From assembly GCA_027886185.1 (NCBI GenBank), contig WOAB01000052.1, positions 248,001-312,000 of the forward strand: a stretch of DNA of 64,000 bases, in the 5' to 3' direction. The stretch comes from Rheum nobile. Lineage: Eukaryota > Streptophyta > Magnoliopsida > Caryophyllales > Polygonaceae. Shown piece after piece: positions 19,960 to 32,791 of the stretch (positions are counted from its first letter, which is position 1; each line of letters opens with the position of its first letter). Below the pieces are notes generated by a model that had not been told where the DNA came from, ran no database searches, and worked only from the letters and a program-made list of their open reading frames with translations. The position numbers and the translations under genes are program-made.

Positions 19960-22089
19960 TAGTGGTTGTGCTAATTCACTCTTTTCACCAATCTAAATCT
20001 GTCATATTTGTGTTGATGTAATGGATTAATTTGATGTTATTTATTTTGTTTTTTTTAGCTTTTGTTTTTTGTGTTTGTGTTCTGAGAGAAGCCCACAAGG
20101 TGTTTAATGAAAAGTTTGAGAGAGTTGTTGTGATTTAAACATGGATGAATGCCCTCTATGGTTGATAATCAATTTGTTTTCACATTTATGTAGACATTTG
20201 ATGTGAAGAGCTTGATAAAGTCATGATAAAGACACAAAATGGATGAACCACAATGGGATTAATATGAACAATGACATTATTATATATGAACGTTATATGA
20301 CTATATATGAACCTTGGAACATTAAATATGAACCTCTAGTTTATTTAAATGAAGCACGAAATATGGAAAAGTAGATGAACTTTTCAAAAGAATAAGTATG
20401 AACATTAGATGATTATATATGAACATTGACATGTTAGAGATGAACCTTAGTGTTTCTATGAATCAAAGAAAAATTAACCTCAAACACGAATGTACTAAAA
20501 GTATTATGTATGAATATTACATGACTATATGTGAAAATTTAAACAAAAAGTATGATCCTATGTTACATTGAGAATGAAAACGAGCACAAATGTTTTCAGG
20601 AAATATGAACCTTAAGTGGATATATATGAACTTGACTATGATACACGTGAGCCCAACTAAATTGGGAGTTTTTGACAAGCACAATATGTAATTTATGTGA
20701 GATTCGAACTCACATCATGTGTATCAACACATTGCTCCACCATTTGAGCTAATAGGCTATGACAAAATCAATTATTTGGACATTTAACATGTGAACGCTG
20801 TCTTTTCTATGGTGCACAAAATGTGAACTTTAAGGTAATACACATGAACATTAAGACACTAAATATGAACATCGCGAAAAAGAAGAACCAATCAAATGAC
20901 AATCCATTTGCGAAAATGAAAACAATAGCAGAATCTTAAGTTCATTCCAAAATTAGAAAATGCAACACCAAAAATTGCAAAAAAAAACTTCGAAACATAG
21001 TGGAGACAAGTGATAGCAATTTCATCTCAATAAATTCATAATTCAGCACATAGATGAACAAATGCAATCCAACATTAGAATGGAAAGATTAGAATGTTTA
21101 TTTACTTTTTTTCTAAACTGGTATGATAAAAGCTCCTCGTCATTCACCATGGCGTGGATGAAGAACAAATACTATCGAGCGGATAAAATTTCAGCGAACA
21201 TGATTCAAACTTGTTGTAGAGCGACGCAAATTCAATCTTCGATGTTGTGAGTACCATGCTCGATAGATTTGATTGATCGATTGATTAGATGAGAAGGATT
21301 GGAGATCTCTAGGGTTTGTTTGTTTGGATTGAATGGGGGTTGATTCTCGCTCGATCAACATTGACAAAAAGGAGAGAGAGTTCTAATTGTTTTAGTGAAA
21401 TGGCATCTGATAATTACAAAATTGTCACTCTAAATAAAAAAGTGGCACGCACCCCTTTTGTACCCGGTTAAATTCGAACCATTGATCTGCCGCGCTCGAT
21501 CCAACGACCCATTTTGTTTCGCATTTGTTATTGTAGCTTTCTTTTGTACCCGAAACCGACTCATATAACAAGTTCAAATCAAACATAACTTGCAAGTATA
21601 TGCAAAGTTATGTGTATTATGATGGATCCCGACCGGTATGCTTTTTTAATCACCTTGTGTGTAAGTGTAAACTTGTACGTACCATTAATGAAACCATCCC
21701 TCGTTGGGAAAATATATTCGAAGAACTTAATATGAAACCCTCCCTCATTGGGAAAATATATTAAAGCAACTTTAATTAATAGGTGGACAAGGATAAAGGA
21801 ACTCAAGAAAAAAGACAAGACTACCATCAAAATAAGAGCTCCAAGTCAAGAACCTCGATGGGATTATGTGATATTTTAATTGCATGGAATTTATAACCAA
21901 CAAACAAAATTTAAAGTAACATGTATATATAGCACAAGGAATTAAAGTAACATGGACACGAGGGCATAGGCGTAGATAAGTCGAGTACATAAGTTTAGTG
22001 GAGTTCTATCCTAAACAAAATTAACAATGGAAGGAGTAGTCCACAAACTTATCTACTAGACTGTAGGGAGTTAGATCCTTTAAGAGGAA
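19960..22089. other. Gene-poor flank with TATGAAC-repeat element
   Basis: No coding sequence is recognised. 20230-20900 is dominated by irregular repeats of TATATGAACnTT and carries a tRNA-like module on the minus strand at 20690-20762. 21090-21330 is more balanced in composition, with a short ORF (21062-21250) lacking known motifs. 21580-22089 is AT-rich and contains a direct repeat around AACCATCCCTCGTTGGGAAA (near 21689 and 21735). Nothing else can be supported. Confidence 0.6.
20690..20762 (-). repeat. tRNA-like module with Pol III A and B boxes (copy 1)
   Basis: Read on the minus strand, TAGCTCAAATGGTGGAGC (A-box type) is followed by a stem ATGTG/CACAT with a six-base loop and by GAGTTCGAATCTC (B-box type). 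The acceptor stem is not paired, so this is not a functional tRNA. The same module, better preserved, lies at 34993-35066 in the same relation to TATGAAC repeats. Confidence 0.6.
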
Positions 22090-22991
22090 CTTTAGAAAAC
22101 GATTTTCTAACATCTAACTTAGAATCTAATTAATAAACTTGATATGATACATATATATGAAAGAGTAACATACCTCATGATGCAAGTCTTCTTGTTTGAG
22201 ATCAATCTAGAGATGAGAGCCTCAATTGTGACTCCTCTACTTAGTCCACACGAGCACGGATATGGATCACCTGGCTTACATCTGCTAGGACGCAGGACGA
22301 AGTCAAAATTCACACTCTTTATTTTTTTGGTTAATAGGAGGCACAAGCCTCAAAAGCCACAAGGCCATTACAACGGGGGAGGGGGGATTCGAACACACGA
22401 TCTAATGGTCTCGGGATGTCATGCTTACCAGCTAGACTGGAAAGACTTGACAAAATGGCATTGGTGCACTTTGCAATGGCATTGAATTGCCTTTTTCTTG
22501 ATCTTACGTTAAGATCAAATTTTCAATATATATTAGAAGGCATATATATAATATATCTTTATATATATTATCTTATCTTATATCATATATCTCAGAAGAT
22601 AAATCTCCTTTTAACTAGAAGGGGATATTTATGGTTGATATATTATCTTATCTTCTCAAAACATAGCTTTCCTTATAACATCAAGTGAATAGAAAATATT
22701 TTATTATTATTTGATGAATAATCCACTCTTCCAATATTTTACCATAGCCGAAATTTCCAAGCCCACAATGGGCATCGGGTTACTTTGATCTAGCCCAATT
22801 ACTCTATTGTGTGTGACCTTATAGGACTTGAGTATAATAGCAATGGGCCTAATCTAATTTAGCACATAAGTCATAGTCGACTTTTAGCAAAGCACTAAGA
22901 CTACCTAAATATCCGGATTATAAATCTCTATTATTAATCTTATTCTATTTTTAGTAATTTTTATCTTGATTAGAGGACACATATTCCTTCA
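22090..22991 (-). repeat. 3' LTR of reversed Copia element
   Basis: It ends TTCCTTCA at 22991, next to ATCTCCCAATTGTCC (the reversed purine tract GGACAATTGGGAGAT). It matches 30210-30560 and 32811-33226. It contains a TA-rich tract at 22540-22575 that is uninterrupted here but split by insertions in the other LTR, and a SINE at 22322-22447 that the other LTR lacks. The left edge is approximate. Confidence 0.75.
22322..22447 (-). mobile_element. tRNA-derived SINE
   Basis: On the minus strand, TAGCTGGTAAGC (A-box type) and GTGTTCGAATCCCCCC (B-box type) lie about 25 bases apart. They are followed by a unique tail ending CTCCTATTAACCAAAAAAA. The sister LTR near 30440-30480 lacks it. SINEs are transcribed by RNA polymerase III and moved by LINE enzymes. 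Target duplications were not resolved. Confidence 0.7.
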
Positions 22992-23779
22992 ATCTCCCAA
23001 TTGTCCTTAAACAAGTGTGCAATATCATTCTCTTTGTCTCTTAGTGTCCAATTTGATGATATGATGACATCCTATGTAATCCATATCAATAATCAAATTA
23101 TTTCTTGAACTCCGAGCTTGAAATGTCAAAACAAATGATTAGTTTTAATCCATTTGAGCACAGCCATGCATTTCCAGTTCTTACTCTTCAAGTGTCTAAG
23201 ACATTGTTCCTATCCATATATATACATATATAATTAGGAGGACTTCTCCAATCTTGTATGACTATAGCTCTCACTCAATTTTCAGCAATCTCGATCACTG
23301 TCAAAGTCTACCAATCACCAAGCGAGAGGAATATCACATGTACTCATGTCTGAGGAATCTACCAATCATAGTTCAACTTAAAATTCTACAACTCATTTGA
23401 AGAATCTTAAGGTAGGTCAGCCCAATATGTATGCTTCATACATATCCATGTAATTGATTAGACATCTCTATGTCCCTATAGCCCATGAAACTTGGCACTA
23501 TCAATCAACTTACAAAATAGCTTTTATTTAGTCATTTATGTTCAACTTAATGACTTAGACTACAGACAACTCATGATTCATAATTTCAAATCCATTCATA
23601 GGGTTTAATTCATTAAAACATTTATGATGATCCTATTTGAAAATTATAAATCATTTGGACATTTTATTTCATTTTGAACCACAATTAAATAATAATGAAA
23701 CAATATTTCAATCAACAAGGATAATTGAAAGTTCAACATTCATGAAAACAATCTTCATAATGTAAAAAAATACAATATC

Positions 23780-26580
23780 AAAGTCATTCTCCAATGTTCT
23801 TAATACACTTAGCCCTAGTGTGACTATCATGCTTGGGCTTAGGCAAAGGTTTAGTCAACGGATTTGCAATGTTGTCATCTATATATATTTTGCAAAACTT
23901 CAAATCTCTCTAACAACTAACTCATCATCTCCTCCATACACCAAAAGATCATCATTAGTGCTTCTTAAGTACTTTAGGATGTTCTTAGCTGCATTCTAAT
24001 GTGCTTCACCTGGATTCGATTGGTATCTGCTGCACATAGTCATAGCAAATGCAACATCTGGGCGAGTACATATCATGTCATACATGATGGATCATATTGT
24101 TGATGCATAAGGGATCCTACTTGTCCTCTCTAGCTCAGCATGTGTCACTGGACAATGCTTCTTGCTAAGATGTAAGTCATGCTGCATAGGCAAGAATCCT
24201 TTCTTAGAATTCTTTATATTTAACATATCAAGAACCTTATCCACATAAGTTCCTTGACTTAGTACAATAAGTCTCTTAGATCTATCTCTATGGATCTTGA
24301 TGCCTAATATATACTCCGCATCTCCCAAGTCTTTCATTGAAAAACACTTCTTAAGCCAGTCTTTAACGGACTCTAGCATATAAATGTCATTTTCAATGAG
24401 TATGATGTCATCCACATACAGGACTAGGAATATCACTTTGTTCCCACTAAACTTCTTTCAAACACACAGTTCTTCTTCACAGTTGATGAAATCAATGTGT
24501 TTGATCGCCACATCAAATCGAAGATTCCAACTCCTTGATTCTTGCTTAAGTCCATAAATGGACTTCTTAAGCTTTCATACTTTCCTAGGATTCTATGGAT
24601 TCTCAAAACCCTCAGGTTGTGTCATGTACACATGCTCTACTAAATATCCATTTAGAAAAGCGGTATTGACATTCCATTTGCCATATCTCATAATCACAAT
24701 GAGATGCAATTGCTAGGATTATCCTAATAGATCTAATCATAACAAATGGTGAGATGGTTTCATCATAGTCAATATCATGAATCTGTTTCAATCCTTTTGC
24801 AAGCAGTCTTGCTTTGAAAACTATTACGTATCCATCCTTGTATATTTTGAGTTTGTAAACCCATTTGCATTCTATGGGTATTACCCCATCTGACAAATCT
24901 ATCAAGTCCCAAACTTGATTCCGAGACATGTAATCCATTTCAGACTTCATGGCTATGCGCCATTTTTTGATGTTTGGACTCGCTACATCTTGCTTGTCTG
25001 TAGTAGGCTCTTCGCTTTCTAAAAGTTGGATGTCGCAGCCCGCAATCAATATGAAATCAACATATTTCTTTTGTTGCGTTCCGGTCTTATCTGATCTATG
25101 TATGGACTGAACAACAGAAGGATCTTCCACAACATTTTGTGAAATCTAATTAGAACGATAGGAGTGGGGTATTGGACTCCACTACCTCTGGCGTTTGGGT
25201 TGCCTTCCCTTGTGGGATTGCGTCACCAAATACCACCGTCTCTAACATGGTGCAATCAATGTCATCTTGTTGCTCAGTTTGTTGCTCTTCTCGAACTTTT
25301 TCAAGATCAACATTTCTCCCACTAGACTTTTTGGAAATAAATTTTTTCTTCCAAAAAGACACTATCCCTAGCAACAAACACCTTGTACTCACTGGGATTG
25401 TAGAAGCAATAGACTTTTGTTTTCTTAGGATACCCTACAAAGAAGCATTTAATTGATTTAGGTTCTAGCTTGTCTACTAGTAAATGTTTTACATAAGCTT
25501 CACATTCCCATATCTTTAGAAAAGACAAACTTGAAACTCTTACAGTCTATAACTTATATGGTGTCTTATATATAGCTTTGGACGGAGTCCTGTTTAGTGT
25601 AAACACTGAATTTGTGAGAGCATATTCCTAGAAAGATTTTGGAAGATCAGCAAAACTCATCATAGAACGAACCATGTCTAATAAGGTCATATTCCTCTCA
25701 GATACACCATTCAATTGTGGTATTCCTGGTGGAGTTAGTTGTGAAAGAATCCCATAACTTAAATGATGATCAAATTCTTAACTCAAATATTCACCACCAC
25801 GATCAGATCATAGTGCTTTAAATTTCTTGCCGAGTTGATTTTCAACTTCATTATGAAACTCTTTGAACTTTTCAAAAGATTCAGAATTTTCAAAAGATTC
25901 AGACTCATGCTTCATTAAGTATATGTATCCATATTTACTGAAATCATCAGTAAAAGTTATGATGTATGTGTAACCAACTCTAGCTTATGTGCTCATTGGT
26001 CCACAACATCAGTATGTACAAGGGACAAAAGATCAGTTGCCCTTTCACGTACTTATCCAGTAAAAGGTGACCTTGTCATCTTTCCCATTAGGCAAGACTC
26101 ACATGTTTAAAATTATTCACAATTAAATGAGGTTAGAAGTCCATCCTTTTGGAGCTTTCTCATGCGATTTAAACTAATGTGACCTAAGCGACAATGCCAT
26201 AGATAGGTAATGTCGAAATCATTTGATCTTTGCCTTTTGGTGTTTATGTTATAGATTTTGGATCATAACACCACCACATAGAGTCCATTACTCAGTAGTG
26301 CATTGACATAAAATATGTCATCCATATAAAAAGAAAAACATCCATTCTTGATTCTAAAATCATAGCCTTCATTATCCAAAACACAAGTCGCAATAAGATT
26401 TCTAGTAATAGAAGGGAAAAAATAACAATTATTAAGTTCTAAAACTAAACCAGAAGGTAATGGTAGACTATAATCTCTTATGGAAAGTGTGGCAACCCTT
26501 GCTCTATTTCCAACGCGCAAGTCCAACTCTCCCTTAGTTAAGCTTCTACTTCTTCTTAGTCCATGCATATTCAAAATAAT
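23780..26580 (-). pseudogene. Copia pol, degraded (integrase, RT, RNase H)
   Basis: On the minus strand in order: the GAG-pre-integrase region at 26263-26574 (HGLRRSRSLTKGELDLRVGN, then LPSGLVLELNNCYFFPS); integrase at about 26150-25540, full of stops; the linker FLKIWECEAYVKHLLVDKLE at 25322-25528; RT N-part at 24612-25130 (NQVWDLIDLSDGVIPIECKW, FKARLLAKG, DYDETISPFVM); RT C-part at 24092-24436 with the catalytic YVDD box intact (FLVLYVDDIILI, then FSMKDLGDAEYILGIKI). RNase H traces run to about 23800. Frameshifts and stops separate every block. Confidence 0.85.
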
Positions 26581-26699
26581 GTGAGAACCGGATAGTATCT
26601 AATACCCAAGTTGACTCTTTTGTTGTTGGAACTTCTATAACATCCGTACCTGAAGTGGAACTCACAGTTCCATTCTTTTTGTCTTCTAGGTATTTCGGG

Positions 26700-27501
26700 C
26701 AGTTCCTCTTTCAATGCCCCTTTGCCTTGTAATAGAAACAATCATGAACAACTACTTTATCCTTTTCAGAAGTGGGCTTGGGTTGTGCAACTTGCTTGCT
26801 CTTCCCTTGCATGTGCCTCTTCTTCTTTCCAGGGGCCCCTTTCTTGAACCCCTTTTCCTTGTTGACCATCAAAATCTTTTTCTTGGTGTCAACAGAGAGA
26901 TTTTTCTCAACAGTTTTAAGCATCCCATGTAGCTCTTCAAGTGTTTTTCCAACTCCATTCATATTGAAGTTCAGCTTGAATTGAGCAAATTCATCATGTA
27001 GAGAATGAAGTATGATATCTGTACCAAACTCTTGACTATAGGGGAAGCCAAGTCTTTCCATTTCTCAAAAATGTCCAATCATATTGAACACATGAGCATT
27101 GATTGGTTTGCATTCCAATTATCAAGCTTGTAATCAAGAATTGCTTTGTGAGTCTCATACCTCTCCATCCTAGCTTACTCCTGAAACATAACTTTCAGGT
27201 TGTGAATGATGGTATAGGCGTTCATCCTCTCAAACCTCTTTTGAAGTATCGATTGCACGGAAGCCAACATAAGACAAGTGACAACCACTGACTTATTTCT
27301 AATCAGCTTTTTCTCTTCTATCTCTTTTAGAGTAGACACAGTCAGTTTTGGGATAGGGGTGTCAAGGACATCCTCTCTTCCTTCAGATTTGAGAACAATT
27401 CTTAGGTTTCTTTTCCAATCGAGGAGGTTGTTTACGTTCAGCTTATTCTTCTCAAGAATCAAACATAGGTTGATAATTGTTGGGTTATTGTTTCTAGACA
27501 T
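26700..27501 (-). pseudogene. Copia gag, degraded
   Basis: The start ATG is at 27501 (MSRNNNPTIINLCLILEKNK). The region then reads NNLLDWKRNLRIVLKSEGRE and VLDTPIP, typical of plant Copia gag. A second block (26711-27061) reads FAQFKLNFNMNGVGKTLEEL and a basic GKSKQVAQPKPTSEKDK region leading to a damaged zinc knuckle (HDCFYYKAKGH, where the second Cys is Tyr). A stop near 27175 and a frame change separate the blocks. Confidence 0.8.
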
Positions 27502-28068
27502 GATATCTACAATAGAAATAACATGCAAAATATAAATCATGCTTGTCATGCAAAGGCTTAGAGAATTTAAACATGCTTTAAACATAAATTAGCTAATGCA
27601 CATTTTAATCACGTAAAATATGTCCGTTTGAACAAAAGGATTCCAAGATCCTATTTTGGATAAGACTTAGGCGTACTTTGACACTTCCTTAAATCCTATG
27701 TAATCAAGGTGAATAACTTTTACTAGTTATAACTTTTATAACTCTTTGTTGATATATTACATCTTATGTCAAATCTATTCTCACGCCTCAAAATCCAAAA
27801 CTTTATCGTTTGGCCTTTTGTTGAGTATAACCAAATCAAGGTTGTAAACCCCTTATATAGATTTACCCGTATTATCCCAAGTTCAAAGAAGGGCACCTTG
27901 GTTTGGAAAAACCTATCCATCAATTCCAAGGACCTCATAGGTTATGATTTGGAAAGGCAAAATTTCATATTTCTTTAAGGGACCAAAGTTTATTAAGTAG
28001 GTCTATTTATTAGTGAACTAAATAGCATAAATAAACGAACAAGCATAACTTACAAATATTTAAGAGAA

Positions 28069-29236
28069 ATTTGCGACAAACCACTTGTTATATACGCGTT
28101 TCTGCGATAAACCACCCGTTATAATCAAAATTTTTTTAAACCACCCTTATTTTGTATTCCATTAGTAAATCGCCACTAATAGTCTTATGTCATCCAATTC
28201 TCTGTCAAAATGGTTGAAATGACCCTTTTTCCCCTTGTGTTTTCCAAAATTATCGGTTTAGTCTTAATTTTTTTTAACATATTCCAAACCTAATCGAACC
28301 TGACTAAAATTAAACCAAACCTTACATTCTTCCAAAGTGCTCCATTTTCCCCAAAAGACCCTCAAACACGCCAAAATTCCATCAAACCGCAACCTCTCAA
28401 CAACAATTATCATATAAATCCCCAAATTGACACCACCAATTCCAGTAATACGAAGTTGGAGAACGATAAATCGATTGCGAATTACCGACCCCCTCTCGAG
28501 CATCTCACGTCAATGGAGGCATCATACCCGAAGATAAAGATCCATCGGGACCATCCCGGCGCCGATTCTCACGTTTCTCGCTCGGAGGTGGTTGCCGTCA
28601 AGCAACTGGTTCAATTGAGTGATCACAACGATGCTAGATGCGCCATGTCCACCAATGATTGTTGTAACATGCAAATCAGCGATGCGAAGGATGTCGATGA
28701 CAGGAGTGAAATCTCTTTGTCGTGCTCGGCAGTCAGGATGAAGATTGAAGAGATTTTTGGACAATTTGATGGGGACGACGATGACCATTGCGGCGATAGA
28801 GAAGAGAAGTGGAGAAGAAAGAAAGATTATAGGTCTATCGCCGACATATACAAGACTATGATGCCATTAATTAAGAAGGTTTCCCATCGGAGACCAAGGT
28901 CAGGAAACTGCCATGGCCGCCGGGAAGCAAAGGCTCGAAGGAGCACTTTGGAAGAATGTAATCGGGTTGGGTTTCTTAGTTGGGCTTGGTTTAATTTAAG
29001 TTGGGTTTGATCGGATTTGGAATATGTTTAAAAAGTTGGACTAAGCCGATAATTTTGGACAAAAACAAGGGGCAAAAGGGTCATTTCACCCATTTTGACG
29101 GAGAATTGGACGACAGAAAACTATCGGCGGCGATTTGCTAACGGAATACAATAAAAGGGTGGTTTAAAATAATATCGATTATAATGGGTGATTTGCCATA
29201 GAAACGTGTATATGACGGGTGGGTTTGCCGCAAATT
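28069..29236. mobile_element. Long-TIR DNA element, Mutator-like
   Basis: The two ends are inverted repeats about 275-300 bp long (28069-28343 and 28940-29236), starting AATTTGCGAC/AATTTGCGGC and running through to CTTCCAAAGTGCTCC. They enclose about 600 bp. Long TIRs on a 1.2-kb element without a transposase are typical of non-autonomous Mutator-like elements. The expected 9-bp target duplication could not be recognised, so the class is tentative. It lies in the leader of the reversed Copia element. Confidence 0.7.
28456..29010 (+). CDS. Unrecognised ORF inside long-TIR element
   Basis: 184 codons. The interior is more GC-balanced than the surroundings and reads through without stops: an acidic stretch (FGQFDGDDDDHCGDREEKWR), then KKDYRSIADIYKTMMPLIKK and a basic RPRSGNCHGRREAKAR. 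The last 22 codons derive from the right TIR. It resembles no family I can name. Capture of a host exon, as in Pack-MULEs, is one explanation; a chance ORF is another. Confidence 0.35.
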   Translation: MENDKSIANYRPPLEHLTSMEASYPKIKIHRDHPGADSHVSRSEVVAVKQLVQLSDHNDARCAMSTNDCCNMQISDAKDVDDRSEISLSCSAVRMKIEEIFGQFDGDDDDHCGDREEKWRRKKDYRSIADIYKTMMPLIKKVSHRRPRSGNCHGRREAKARRSTLEECNRVGFLSWAWFNLSWV

Positions 29237-30209
29237 ACTTCATAAATAAATGTGATTCTAGTAAGATCTAATCTTCTAAAAACCTAGGATCACAATAGAC
29301 TTTTAAGATTAAATTAATTAAATTATCTCATAAATTTATTAATCCAATCTTCTTCTTATTTTAATTCAATTAAAATCATATATGGAATTATTACTAATAT
29401 TAATCATTACCATGTATAATTGGATAACATATACTCATAAGATAAGCTATTTATTACTATATCTCTTTTAGGAAATTAGGATCTTTGGCTAAAAAACGCT
29501 AACCCTAGCCACCAAACCAACATTAGCCGCACCCTGCAGTAGCCAACCGCACCCAGCCACAGTCCGAACCGCCCAGCCGTCAGTGTCGAGCCACCATGCG
29601 CCCTGTCCTAGCCATCACGAACCACCCATGAACCGTCGTGAGCCACTTGGGTCACCCAACCACGTTTTGTATCCCTCTCCCACTCAAATTTTGTAACACT
29701 TACAAAATTTGTGGTCTTGAGAAAAGTTACGGTGTAATTTTTATAAAATTAAGGTTTATGAAAATTTAATGTATGAAACTACTTCATACAAAATAATCAA
29801 ACTTGGCAAATTCAGTGCTATTGAACTTCTAAATTTCTAGGGTTTGATTCAATATTCACCAACATAAAAATCTAGTATTTTAGTATGGACTTTGATTTAT
29901 ACAAAAAATTATATCTCTTGCATAAATTAACAATATGAATCGATTTTAGGGTTAAAATTAAGCCAAAAAATTCAGAATTGTAAAACTTAAAATTTTGGTC
30001 CTATGGGTTGGTTTTTTGAGCATATTAGCACATGAAAGTCATAACTTTATCTATCCAAATAATTAAAGTCATAATTTTAATCATACAAGTTAGTCCATAT
30101 ATCAATTTTACCACTAAATTGAACCAAAACAATTAAGAACATGCATCAAAATTAATGATTTTAATCATAATCATAACAATTTATGCAAGATGCTTTAAGC
30201 AAAATTTTA
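29237..30209. other. Gene-less leader of reversed Copia element
   Basis: AT-rich sequence without recognisable coding or RNA signal. A Pro/Ala-type low-complexity stretch of CCGCACCCAGCC units lies at 29520-29650. The expected reversed Met-tRNA primer-binding site next to the LTR was not found, so it is lost or diverged. Confidence 0.5.
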
Positions 30210-30580
30210 GAAAAGAGTTTACTAACATCTAACTTAGGATCTCATGCATAAACTTGGTATGATACATATATGAAAGAGTAACATACTCTTGATGCAAGTC
30301 TTCTTGTTTGAGATCAATTTGGAGATGAGAGCCTCAATTGTGACCCCTATACTTAGTCAACATGAGCACGGATCTGGATCACCTGACTTATGTCTACTAG
30401 AACGCGGGAACAAAGTCAAAACTCGCTCTCTTTAACCCGGATAAAGTGACGGCCGAGCATATGGATTTTTTTTTTGGCTTTGGTGCACTTTGCAATGGCA
30501 TACGAATTGCCTTTTTCTTGATCTTACGTTAAGATCAAAATTTCAATATATATTAGAAGATATATATATATATAATATAT

Positions 30581-31385
30581 GAAAAGTAAACGGATCTGGT
30601 GATAATTGTTCTTAAAATGAGAACTTCTCTTAAAATGCGAACTAGTCTTGTGCACCAAGTTGTACGAATTTGTGCACCAAAGTCTGTTGAAAAATGCACC
30701 AAAATATGTGAAGTTGTGCACCAGAATTTTATTGAATAATGAACTTGTTTTTTTCTAAGTACAATAGTAGTGCACAATGTTTGTGCACCAAGTTGTACGA
30801 GTTTATACACCAAAGTCTATTGAAAAGTGCACCATAATATGTTGAATTGTGCACCCGATTTTTATTGAGTAGTGCACTTGTATTTTTTTAAATACAATGG
30901 AGTGCACAAATATATGAACTTTCTCAGTGTACATACACATAAACTGTGGTGCACAATTACTTGTAACGTAGTCCACAATTATTTATGACATGGTGCACTT
31001 ATATTTTATTTAATTGTACACTTGTATTTTATTTAAATGGTGCATAATTATTTCCAACATGGTATACAAGTATTCATAACATGGTGCACATCTAAAGTGG
31101 TGCACAAACTAGTGCACTAACCGGTCAACACCGGTCAACACTAGTCAACACCGGTCAACGGCCGATCAATGGTGGTCAACGCCAGAGCTTCGGTGGGTCA
31201 ATGGGGAAGACCAGTTGTGCACCAATGTAGTGCACAATTGTGCACCCAAATATGTGTGCATGAGATTGCAAGTGCATTGTGCACTTTCCCCTCTTGTGCA
31301 CCTATTTGCACACAAACTTGTGCACCAGTTCGCATTTTAAGAGAGTTATCATTTTAAGAAGTGTTATCACCATATCCGTATCCTA
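30581..31385. mobile_element. Microsatellite-bounded MITE with GTGCAC repeats
   Basis: The terminal inverted repeats are about 60 bp: ACGGATCTGGTGATAATTGT at 30590 pairs with the reverse of ATTATCACCATATCCGT-type sequence ending near 31380, and TTAAAATGCGAACT pairs with AGTTCGCATTTTAA. It sits directly between (TA)n tracts at 30561-30580 and 31387-31409. The interior is built of degenerate GTGCACCAA/TTGTGCACC units, with no coding capacity. Elements flanked by (TA)n are known in rice as Micron; relationship to those is inferred from structure only. Confidence 0.65.
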
Positions 31386-31408
31386 TATGTATATATATAT
31401 ATATATAT

Positions 31409-32791
31409 AGAGTCGGGTTCTGGTGAGGAGACTTCTTATAGTAGGGAGCTTTATGGAGCGTTGATCTTTTTAATCCTAAGGATAATAGATTAGTGTTCAT
31501 TTAGGTTCTAATAGAATTTGTTCACACAATAAAACCTTTAACAAAATAAAAAATCTTATTAGGAAAGTAAATAATAGATTTCCTGAAATCTTTCCTCTAA
31601 ATCTCTACTCAAAATATTTTCTACCCAGAAAATAAATACCTTTCTCCCTCTTATCGTCTTCTCAATTGAACAAATCTATCCGACTTCTCTGCCATTGTCG
31701 GTGCATGGACCCACCTTGGTTGTTGCTTCCGATCGTTCACAGTAATTAATCTTCTAATTTGACTTGTTCAAAGTTGATTCATGTACACCTACGTCGGACG
31801 TATGCTGTCACAACATGAACAACAACAAAGATTAAAGTAAGTGACTTGTTCAAATTCGAATTGAACAAGATGAACAACTAGTATTACATTTATTGTTATG
31901 AAAAATGCAGATAAGCGTAATGAACAAGATATAGATACAATGAACAATATGATCTATGTAAAATTTTTAACCAATAACCTAATGAACAACTTCAAATTCG
32001 AATTGAACAAGGTGAACAACAAAGAAAAAATTGAATTGTATTGAACAAGATGAACAACTTTATACAACGACCTAATGAACACCTTCAAATTCGAAATGAA
32101 TAAGATGAACAACAAAGAACACACTGCATTGTATTGAACAAAGACAATTTTGCATACACCCAGATACCTAATGAACAACTTTGAGATGAATAATGAACAA
32201 GATGAAGTACGTAGAAAAAATACACTTCTATCGTTCATATATTTTGTGACCTAATGAACAACTTTAAAACCCGAAATGAACAACAAAGAAAAAACTGCAC
32301 TACAGTGAAGATTTAACTTTAACATTGAAAGAAAACATAAAGAAAACGAACTAACCTTCATCCAATGAAATTCATCGTTGAAACATTACCCTCATCTTGT
32401 TGTTCATGAATGTATAATTCATCATTTGTTCATGATTGTATAATTCATCGTTGGTGTCTTCTGAAGCTTGAATTTCCGTTTCCATATCAAAGTCACTACA
32501 CAAACCCAAATCATTACGATTTTGAAAATCACTCATGAAGGTTTGTAAGAGATGGAAAAAATCTGAATTGAAGCAATCGTGTAAATGCAAATCGGTGCAG
32601 CATAACAATAATATCCAAAAAAAAGAAGCGATAATTAAGGAAGTTGGGTGTGATGTGAGTTGTGATTCCCTACTTCACAAAACATTTTAAATTATTTGGT
32701 TAAATCTCTACCCTTGGATTAGTTTAATCTAATGGTCATTAAAACACCCCACTATTTACCCTATCACATATATGCACTTGAACCTACTTCT
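31409..32791. mobile_element. Second microsatellite-bounded element with ATGAACAAC repeats
   Basis: It is bounded by (TA)n at 31387-31409 and 32791-32810. The ends show a weaker inverted similarity (AGTCGGGTTCTGGTG against AGTAGGTTCAAGTG). The interior 31850-32300 is made of repeated ATGAACAAC/GAACAAGATGAAC units. A minus-strand ORF at 32372-32608 (78 codons, MSDFQNRNDLGLCSDFDMET) could be an N-terminal remnant of a transposase but is not identifiable. Confidence 0.5.

Noticed and set aside
30600..31370. CRISPR-like or satellite array from the regular GTGCACCAA units
   Set aside because: Units are degenerate, spacing is irregular, there are no unique spacers, and the block has terminal inverted repeats, so it is the interior of a mobile element.
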